Assembly (NCBI RefSeq): GCF_905220365.1
Contig: NC_061151.1
Span: forward strand, 4,024,197-4,088,196
Length of the DNA: 64,000 nt
Source of the DNA: Vanessa cardui
Taxonomy: Eukaryota; Arthropoda; Insecta; Lepidoptera; Nymphalidae
Reading direction: 5' to 3'
Below, in pieces: positions 55,812 to 64,000 of the stretch. Within the stretch, counting starts at the first letter, position 1. Each line of letters opens with the position of its first letter. Position numbers and translations under genes: made by a program. Under the pieces are notes generated by a model. It was given only the letters and a program-made list of their open reading frames with translations. It made no database searches and was not told the DNA's origin.

Positions 55812-56135
55812 TTCGGAATGGCCAAAAGAATATTATCGTTTTACAATGATGCTTCAATCTCTCTATCTTTTGTTACAATACCCCGCTATCGTCCAATTGT
55901 TTTATAATGACAGCTCAATCCTATATACCTTGATACCTTGATACCTTGCCCCAAGAAGGATCCATTGACTTTGCGGAGTCGGAAACTTGGCGTTATAAGT
56001 TTATCCTTACTTCTAGTGCATATACAATGATTATCACTGATTTTATAGTAATTTAAAGCAATAGTAATATGATATAAATTATGATATAGAATCAAATGTC
56101 ATAACACCGTATTGAAGGCTAAGGTTACTCTTGTC
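55812..56135 (-). mobile_element. transposon-like repeat with an embedded CR1 scrap
   Basis: The ends match 48700-49060 inverted (ATCAAATGTCATAACACCGT; CCCCGCTATCGTCCAATTG). The middle (55950-56030, minus) translates to RSKDKLITPSFRLRKVNGSF, similar to the CR1-like tail at 47700. The other copy has unrelated sequence there. Confidence 0.55.
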
Positions 56136-56154
56136 ACACGATGTAACAAACACA

Positions 56155-56420
56155 ATACGTAATTAAAACAAATCAATTTCATTCAAGTAAATTTCACAAT
56201 GAAGTGTTTGTGAATTAATGGTCAATATTTAAATATTACCACCGTTTCGGAAAGCATACTCCGTCGAGAACAAACGGCAAGAAACTCGCAAAGTTGGTCT
56301 TTTCAAACAGATTTACAATGCTGTTCTTTACAATAATTAGTATTCATAACCCGATCCTAATTCGAGGCGTTTTCTAAAAAGTATATTTTAATGAATAAGA
56401 TTGATTTAATAAATTAGTCT
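56155..56420 (-). mobile_element. LINE 3' end fragment
   Basis: Antisense LINE tail variant (TTCATTCAAGTAAATTTCAC, CGGCAAGAAACTCGCAAAG), as at 733 and 20580. Confidence 0.5.
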
Positions 56421-56469
56421 TTATAGCCCTTTTAAATTTACTATATATTAAATTTATTACAATATACAC

Positions 56470-56612
56470 ATAACGTCTTAGTTCCCAAGGTTGGTGGCAC
56501 ATTGATGATGTAAGGAATAGTTAATATTTCTTACAGCTTCATTGTCTATGGGTGATGGTGACCACTTACCATCGGGTGGCCCATATGTTCGTCCGCCAAC
56601 CTATACCAAAGA
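56470..56612 (-). mobile_element. family B fragment
   Basis: TCTTAGTTCCCAAGGTTGG to CGTCCGCCAACCTATACCA; the head half only. Confidence 0.7.
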
Positions 56613-57100
56613 AAAAGAAAAAGCAAAGAAATCTTTGAGAATTCCTAAATGTGTATTGTGTACAATATTTTTGTCGCTTAGTTAAATTGGACATTTCCTC
56701 AAGGGATTGTTATGTATCGAAAAACGTTTGAAGTGTCTAATGTTGCGTTTGAATTGATATGTTTTATTTATTATAATTGTAAAGTACATTTACATAATTT
56801 GAGTATAACATAGGACCTTTAAACTACGACACGATTATGTAAATAATGTTAGTAATATGTGAATAATGTAGAACAACTCAGAATCTGAATATTAATATCG
56901 CACTGTCAACACTGATGACGTCACGGAACTGATGAAATTTAAACACAAAGAAATTGAATAGAGGATTTTCATTTGTATTTTCACCTATAAGAAGGTATCA
57001 GAGATGGGATTGTATGAATCAGTCAGTGAAAAACGGACGTAAATTACTCTTAGTGAGTTAGGTAAAAGAGACTGAAAATTCATATGCTTAATTTATGTTC

Positions 57101-57362
57101 TTTTTTTATGGTATAGGTTGGCGGTCTAGCATATGGGCCACCTGATGGTAAGTGTCTACCATAACCCATAGACACTGACGCTGTAAGAAATATTAAGTAT
57201 TCCTTACATCATTAATGCGCCACTAACCTTGGGAACTAAGATGCTATGTCCATTGTACCTGTAGTTTCATTGGCTCACTCACCCTTGTTGTTTAGCGGTA
57301 CAATATCTGATGAGTGGGTGGTACCTACTCAGGCGGATGTGCAAGCCCTACCACCAAGTGTG
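57101..57362 (+). mobile_element. family B copy
   Basis: ATGGTATAGGTTGGCGGTCT to GGTACCTACTCAGGCGGATG, full length apart from a small deletion near the CAAACCGG block. Confidence 0.72.
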
Positions 57363-57522
57363 TTTATGATTCACCTCGAGCGCGGAAAACAGGAAACCTG
57401 CATGTGTCGAATTTCATAGAAATTCTGCCACATTCGAACAGCGTACAGTATGTGAAACCTTCCCCTCAAAGGCAGAGGAGGCCTTAGCTCAATAGAGGGA
57501 AATTAAGAGGCTGTTGTTGGGT
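57363..57522 (+). mobile_element. SINE-1 fragment
   Basis: TTATGATTCACCTCGAGCGC to GGCTGTTGTTGGG; head missing, several deletions. Confidence 0.6.
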
Positions 57523-58203
57523 TAGGTGAAAATGTGATTTTTAGCTAAATCATTAACTATAAAAAATTAAAGAGTAAAAAATTAAAGAGTGAATATTAAG
57601 GCACACGAGAAAAAATCATAATTGTGAAAATGGTAGAGATAACTGACGCAGCTCCAAATTTCCATTTCACCAAAGTAAATTAGTAAATAGTGAATGGGCT
57701 ATTGCCGCAGCTTTTGAAAAAAAAAATTAGGTCCGTTTTGTTCAAATCTGTCGTATTGATAAAATAATGTAAGATAATGTGATAGTTTAATGTTGAAAAG
57801 CAAACAAATGTAACGATGTCAAAGGATTTTATTATCGTACTCACTAATTAAGACCATTCTAGAATACAATTAAACTGTGTCAAACGAAAAATAACAAAAA
57901 CCTGTGTAGCCAGTTAACATTATTAAAGACCTAAATATGGATAAGTCATTTTGTAAGACCCAATGCTTTATGGCATTGTTTATATTAGACAGCTCTGATA
58001 GAATGAAGAGTAACTTTTATTTTACCACTGTAAACGCCAGTGAGATCTTATAGGGTTTCTTATAATCTTTAGGTTTATATTAGACATTAAGATACTACTA
58101 AAATGTACTGTATTTCTGTAACGGTGATAAATTCAATACTTACGATATTTGCATGAAAAAACTAAAAAAATGCAACAGTATTAAAAAGTTGTGTCTAACG
58201 TGT
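57523..58203. other. gene-free stretch
   Basis: AT-rich; a short tandem repeat of TAAAAAATTAAAGAG near 57560-57590. Nothing else recognised. Confidence 0.4.
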
Positions 58204-58208
58204 CTAAC

Positions 58209-58514
58209 GTATAACAACAAAACAACAACAGCCTGTAAATTCCCACTGCTGGGCTAAATGCCTCCTCTCTCTTTGAGGAGAAGGTTTGGAACATATTCCA
58301 CCACGCTGTTCCAATACGGATTGGTGGAATACACATGTGACAGCATTTCTATGAAATTTGTCACAACGATGTTTTCCTTCACCGCTGATTACGAGATGAA
58401 TTATAAAGACAAATTAAGCACATGAAACAGCGGTGCTTGCCCGGATTTGAACCCGCAATCATCGGTTAAGATGCACCACTGGGCCATCTCGACTCTCACT
58501 GGGCCATCTCCACT
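58209..58514 (-). mobile_element. SINE-1, antisense, with target-site duplication
   Basis: (AAC)n tail to head; the A-box side is duplicated (CACTGGGCCATCTCGACTCT then CACTGGGCCATCTCCACTCT). The 11-bp repeat CTAACGTATAA flanks it at 58204-58214 and 58515-58525. Confidence 0.82.
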
Positions 58515-58773
58515 CTAACGTATAATAATCTATAAATTTTCTAATCTGATGAAACATAATTAAGTCATTCCAACATTTGAATCTGGTAGTTCTTCAGACC
58601 ACAACAAAAGTAGGTCTTTATACTTACTACCTTCAGCATAATATTTAAAATAAAATACTTTCAAGTCACTTATTAGCATAGCTTAACGGATATAATTTGT
58701 TTCATAGAAAACAATTTCGAGTTACGAGGAATCGCTCGATTGCCGTAGGTATTATAGGTAATAAGGAATATCT

Positions 58774-58974
58774 ATGAAGCCTGAGAGTCTCATCTTAAGA
58801 GGTTTAACGTTTAAGAAAAACGGTTTTTTAATAGCATTGGGGATCCTTCAAGGAACAATTTTTGGATCTTTTCTATTCCTCATACACATAAATGACTTAT
58901 CTTTTCTTATTAGTATCTTTGATTTAGTACATTATTTTGGCAATAATTATTTTAGGCTAAAAAAAAAACGATAA
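58774..58974 (+). mobile_element. reverse transcriptase relic
   Basis: The translation shows LGILQGTIFGSFLFLIHIND, a mutated GVPQGSxLGPLLFLIYIND box. The catalytic box is lost. Same clade as the other RT scraps here. Confidence 0.5.
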
Positions 58975-59588
58975 AAATTCAGTGCACAAAATTTAAAATG
59001 ATGATGATACAATGTGGTATTGATGGGTCCAGTTGAGTCAATTGTAAAATATAAAAATATAAAATATATAACAGATCACATAAAATGGTCCAGAGGTGTA
59101 TTTTAAGGGAATAGATCTAAAACTAGATATTTATAACGTAAATAGAAGAAATTATTTATTCACAAAGAAAACAAGGAAATAAGAACTCTTTTTTAAAAAA
59201 ATTATTCAATCCATTAAGATAATTTATTGATGTTTGCTGCTTAGCTACAAATTAAGTGTAAAGTCGCTTGAAATAGATATTTTCACATCTCATCTTATCT
59301 TTTATAATATTTAATTTTTAAACTATATATTATATGCTTTAAAATTGATTTTTTTATGTGGTATAAAATACATTTTTATTAATAATAATTAGTGTATTAT
59401 TATTAATAAGGAGAGTATTATAGTTTTACGTAGTAGAACTTCTCACGCAAGTACACATCTACACGGAGCTTTCTTATTTTAAAATAAAACTATGCAGAAC
59501 TTACTGAAATACGTTTAATTTTAAATTTACGACAATACTATTCTATATTTTTGCTTAAAATTTAAACTTCCTATTAATTTTGTACCTG
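58975..59588. other. FAR-D 3' flank
   Basis: AT-rich. An AATAAA on the minus strand at 59375-59380, about 210 bp beyond the FAR-D stop, is a weak poly-A candidate. Confidence 0.35.
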
Positions 59589-62500
59589 TTACAAATATAT
59601 ACAAAACATAAATGCATTGTATATAAACGCAAACGCAATAAACGCTATTTTATATAATGAGTAAACATATAAAGGAAATATTGTGTAATGTGCTATCTTG
59701 AACCAAAACTGTTTTTTCATCGCGTACGTTTTTCCAAATTCTTCTTTGGCAATATATTTCATAATTCCATAGCAGAATACAAAGACCATTTTCTTCATAT
59801 CTACAGACGACATATCGCAGTTATATAACAGCTTGTCTGTGGCCGACATCTTGTTGTAAAGTGAGAGAGTATTCCCGTCGTGGAACACCCAGTCGTTGGT
59901 CGTGAAATACACGAACACTGAAGTGAGGGTGTCTGCTAATTTGTATACCTTGAGTAGTCTGTAAGAGTCATATTTTTATAATGGAAAAATAGATCGATTC
60001 ATTCACAGAGTATTCATGGCACTTATTCCGTTTTTGTTCTAGGCGAACCTACGACTTGATCAAGAGCAGACATGTCATAGTTTCATTTGGAAAGTCTTGT
60101 GCTAGTTTTAAATATGAGGTGATTGTTTTTTGCCGGAGTCCACGGCATTTTTGACATGGAGTTTTACTATAGTAAAGAGTGGGAGAGAGGTTCAGAATAC
60201 TTATAAAAACAAAAACAGTGCCTAAGACACTTCAAATAGTTAAAATTCGCATACTGCATCTGGAGGCGAGGAAGAAGAGCATTGAACCAGAATAGAGCAA
60301 GATCAAGAACGGCGAATAGCATAAGGCTCAATCTAGGAATTGTGAGTATCCATTTTAGAGTCAAGGAATCAGGACGATAAGATTCGACACGGTTCACCTC
60401 AAGATCTAATCCTCAGTGACTTTAGCGAGAATATCTAAGACAGGATAGGGGTGTATGGGTTAGATAGATCAATATACACGTTAGATAATGTTTACACAAA
60501 CCTTGGTTTCTTTCCCATCAGTACGCAGAGAGAGTCAACTATAAGAGCCGGTATATAATGTAACAGCCATGATAAAAAGACATAAATAAATTTGCATCGA
60601 GTCTGAACAGTAAACCGGTACCAAATTGCGTCTTTTGCCGGTAACTTGTATTGTGCCCTGTATGTTTCGTCTATCAACTGACCTGAAAATTGGAAAAATG
60701 TGCTTTATTCTTTAGAGAAAGAAAGCCGAGGCATTATTTATCTATTTCTGTTTAGGATGTTTGCGTCCATGATTTTCTTAGTTGCTTTTACATTTTATAC
60801 AATATTAACGCTTATCAAAGTCTTGATGAATGTAATAGTGAAATCAGAAAGTTAGATGGATAGATGGTTTTTACTCAAACTTGCCTGAACTATTAAATGC
60901 AGATGAATGAAATTTGACATAGAGATTGAGTCTGAAATGGGCTAAGATCATGAAAATGGACTTAACAAAAGTGAGAGTGACTTTCAAACGCCTCCTTCCT
61001 CCTCTGATTAAGCCAAGGCAAATGTCGCTATCAAAAATTGCCTCGATCGAATTCCATGATTTGAAGATACTAAAGTATGTTAAATAGTGCTCACCCCACT
61101 TGAAAGGATTTCGTTTGCCAGAAATTGCGTATATGATAATTTTTTTGTCGCCTTTTATGAATTTCTCATATGTTTCCCAAGCCGCTGCTATTATAGCGTT
61201 ATTAACTAAATCGACGGGTGTTATATCCAAATTTGTTTCATCATTTGCTATGTATGTGTGTGTGAGACCCATATAAGGTCCAAGTATCATCTACAAATAG
61301 TTTCGTATCCATTATTGTTTGTTTATTGTAAGTATATAAATCGTTCACCTGATCTGGCATCGAATGTGTGACATTTTATTACCATAATGAAAGTTCATTA
61401 CCATAGGAATAGTTCCGTTGTCTGTCTCTAGAATTATACATCAGATCTTTGTAATATTTAAATAAGACAAGTTCAAAATGGACCTTTTTCTAACAACAAG
61501 AATCGCCTTCTTTTTAAGGGTGGTTATATATGTGCTAAGACATGATGTTAATTGTATTTACCCCGCTCGGTCCAAATGCATTTTTTGCATCGACCCATCC
61601 AGGCGTCGGTTCTTCAAACGCGGCTATCACTGAAAAATGAACACAGCATTAACTTAAAAATCAAATATTATGAAATTTATTACGGGAAATAAGTTTATAA
61701 TCTATACATATAATAAAATTATAGTGTCTGTTTGTAATATTAAAAAACGCCTTTCTAACTCAATGCATATGTATTTATACACGGTACATATAACAAAATA
61801 ACATTTTTTACATTTTTGTCGGTCTTTTTTGTTTGTTTGTTCCGGCTAATCTCTGGAACAGCAGGACCACTTTAGACGGGACTTTCACTAGCAGATAACT
61901 GATATAATAGGGAGTAACTTAGGCTACAATATTTTTTTTGTTAAATTCAAAGGCGTACAAGGTCTCGGACACAGATCTTATAATAACATTTCCCCAAAAG
62001 TCCCCACTCCATTTTTAAGCGATTTTTCAACCTTTCATTAGTTAAGAAAATTTGAAAATATAGCATGTCATATTAATAGTGCGCATATCACAATATCTAG
62101 ATATTTAATTTATACTTTTAGGCACATAGTAAATTAGATCTACAATCTAAAGTTAAATCAACAAATTCTGTTGTATTTAATTTTGTAAATGACACATTGG
62201 ACGTATTTTTATTTTAAAAAACTAACAAGGTATCATTGGCGATACAATCTCATTCTACCAGATATTGTAAGTAATTTTTGTATCTGAGGAAGAGAAATAG
62301 ATCAAAAATAGACCCCCGAGGGATTCCTTACATTTGCTGGAAACTATTTAAATCCGTTGGCATACAGCTAAGATATTGTGTCATGAAAATGACGCTATAA
62401 GAATGCAGATTTTTGTTTAATATTTTCATGTATGAAATATAAAGAAAATTATTTATTAGTATTTTCTATAATTAGAATTGTTTTAAAACAAATACCAATA

Positions 62501-63652
62501 ATATTAATTGTTTGTTCGCTCTTGATTTGACATATTTTATAATCAACAGAACGGTTTTTTTCGTTGTTCATTTGGTATTTGAATATTTTTTTAAATAGCG
62601 GAATATAAGATTTTTCATTATTATGATAAAGCGTTTTTTTCTCTTCTTAAGAGCTGATTTATGTCTGCATTTTGGACCAAATTACATATATACAGACCTA
62701 ATTCACGGGACCGACTGGGAATTCACGGGACTCTGAGAAGGCTTAAAGTTGATTCCGATATACTAAAAATAGTTACCAATTTATATCTATCATAATATTA
62801 AACATGCATACCTATAGCTGGTCTAACGATACAAATAGGCAGGTCCCTTGCGTGACGCCTTATGAGGTCCTCGGTAACGGTTTTCGTGAAGGTATAGCTG
62901 TTCGGCCAATCTTGGGTGAGCCTATACACAAGGAACTTACATTTAAATAATTTCAAATACCAGCTATACGGAATATATATTTTTTATGGTATTAGTTAGC
63001 GGACGACTATATGGGCCACCTGATGGTAAGTGGTCACCATTAACCATAGACAATGACGCTGTAAGAAATATTTACTATGGCTTACATCGTAAATGTGCCA
63101 CCAACCTTGGGAACTAAGATGTTACGTCTCTTGTGCCTGTAGTTACACTGGCTCACTCACTCAAACCGGAACAAAACAATACAATTATTTGGCGGTAGAA
63201 TAACTGGTGAGTGGGTGGTACCTACCCAGACGGGCTTGCACAAAGCCCTTCCACCAAGTACGTGTTAAAATCCCATTGCCAGAAAATTTGTACCTGGAAG
63301 AGGATTTAGAATTTCTCTTGCTTTCCTGCTGGATATTCTCAAGTGCCTAAACTGACATATTGGGCTATTTTCTTGGTGACCACAATCACAAACTGTACTC
63401 TTAATATGAATTACAATACTCTTATGGCAAGATCTCGTCCAAATGTGCATTCGTTTTTGTGATGCATATGTATATAAGGTAAAAAATACTCACGGAGTTA
63501 TCATGTCAGTTAAAGTATCTTCAGGAAGACTCTCGGCAAGTTTTATCAGCGCATCAGGATGTATAGGACTGTCGTAGAAGTCCTCCTTCACTTCGCCTTT
63601 GACACGACTCTTCGTAGCATTGGAGTAGGCTGTAGACACGTGAACTACCGAC
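59589..63652 (-). CDS. FAR-D: fatty acyl-CoA reductase, 3' six exons
   Basis: Third member of the B/C/D group, in tandem with FAR-C and running off the right edge. Exons in coding order: 63494-63652, 62812-62921, 61562-61629, 61095-61290, 60502-60682, 59589-59958, equivalent to exons 5-10 of FAR-B/C; the first five have identical lengths. 360 residues with an open frame. HVSTAY and catalytic YTFTK are visible; the Rossmann GxxGxxG exon and exons 2-4 must lie beyond 64000. It is more diverged than B and C are from each other (QLIDETYRAQYKLP; MVFVFCYGIMKYIAKEEF). The C-terminus ends in a hydrophobic stretch. All borders are GT-AG. Confidence 0.95.
59959..60501 (-). other. FAR-D last intron
   Basis: Homologous to the FAR-C last intron over patches (ATAGAGCAAGATCAAGAACG). 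No inserted repeat. Confidence 0.6.
61690..61985 (+). mobile_element. Helitron-like element, second family, FAR-D intron
   Basis: Matches 5395-5680: TATAGTGTCTGTTTGTAATA, CTAATCTCTGGAACAG, GACGGGACTTTCACTAGCAG, AGGCGTACAAGGTCTCGGAC. Its CTAG end is degraded. Confidence 0.6.
61986..62811 (-). other. FAR-D intron, non-repeat part
   Basis: Around 62280-62420, GATCAAAAATAGACCCCCGAG and the following bases match 45840-45870 in FAR-C, so this is shared ancestral intron. No coding signal. Confidence 0.55.
62980..63260 (+). mobile_element. family B copy, full length, FAR-D intron
   Basis: ATGGTATTAGTTAGCGGACG through CCACCAACCTTGGGAACTAA to GACGGGCTTGCACAAAGCCC. Absent from the same intron of FAR-B and FAR-C, so inserted after the split. 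Confidence 0.75.
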
Positions 63653-63803
63653 CTACAATTTATTAATTTAAAAAAAAAGTCCTTGAAGATTTTTGGATAT
63701 TCAGTCCATCATGATGGTGACCGCGTCACAGATATGTGTGTGAACTTAGCAGATCATTGTCCAGCAGATCACAATTAAATGTGAGTTCTGTTAGCATGCA
63801 GAA

Positions 63804-64000
63804 GAGTTCTATAGTTCCTGATAGTTTTTAGGAATAGTTCTTGCGTTTTTACCTTAAAAAAAATTTGTCGACGAAATGATCTGCTAACTTCTCGTAGCAG
63901 ATCATTTCCAAGCAGAGCAAAAATAAATAGGATATCTAAGCGCATATAGCTGAGTTCTATAGTTCCAGATACTTTTTAGAAATAGTTCCGGTGTTTTTAC
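63804..64000. repeat. direct repeats and hairpin at the window end
   Basis: GAGTTCTATAGTTCC and the next 34 bases occur at 63804-63852 and 63952-64000 with about six differences, 148 bp apart. Between them a hairpin has 13-bp perfect arms (63873-63885 and 63896-63908, GAAATGATCTGCT) and a 10-nt loop. The unit may continue beyond the window; it lies in the FAR-D intron before exon 5. Confidence 0.6.

Overview
This window is nuclear DNA from an insect, almost certainly a lepidopteran (moth or butterfly). It is AT-rich, genes are split into short exons with GT-AG introns, and intergenic space is packed with SINEs, Helitron-like elements, MITEs and decayed non-LTR retrotransposons of the kinds known from lepidopteran genomes. 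No prokaryotic, organellar or viral genes were seen. The species cannot be fixed from the sequence alone.

The only host genes I can support are four fatty acyl-CoA reductase (FAR) genes, called here FAR-A to FAR-D. FAR-A (+, 16155-23857) is seen from its second coding exon to its stop. FAR-B (+, 33946-39011) is complete: 10 exons, 529 residues. FAR-C (-, 50490-43300) is complete: 10 exons, 531 residues, and tail-to-tail with FAR-B. FAR-D (-, 63652-59589) has its last six exons here and runs off the right edge; it is in tandem with FAR-C. B, C and D share exon lengths, phases and much intron sequence, so they come from recent duplications. FAR-A is an older relative with one intron in a different place. 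FARs reduce fatty acyl-CoA to primary alcohols with NADPH, supplying sex pheromone, wax and cuticular lipid pathways. Which of these applies here is not shown by the sequence.

Layout: 1-16.1 kb is gene-free and repeat-rich. 16.2-23.9 kb is FAR-A, whose introns hold six copies of one tRNA-derived SINE, five of them antisense. 23.9-33.6 kb is repeats: an RTE retrotransposon nested in a Helitron-like element, then a 5.1 kb array with three long foldback elements. 33.8-39.1 kb is FAR-B. 39.1-43.2 kb is a broken Jockey/CR1-like retrotransposon with nested insertions. 43.2-50.7 kb is FAR-C. 50.7-59.5 kb is repeats and reverse transcriptase relics. 59.5-64 kb is FAR-D.

The most notable signals are the FAR cluster with its inverted and tandem duplications, promoter blocks conserved between FAR-B and FAR-C, a stretch in the last exon that is nearly invariant among B, C and D (possible gene conversion), a SINE that abuts a FAR-A splice donor at a shifted intron, and the foldback array.
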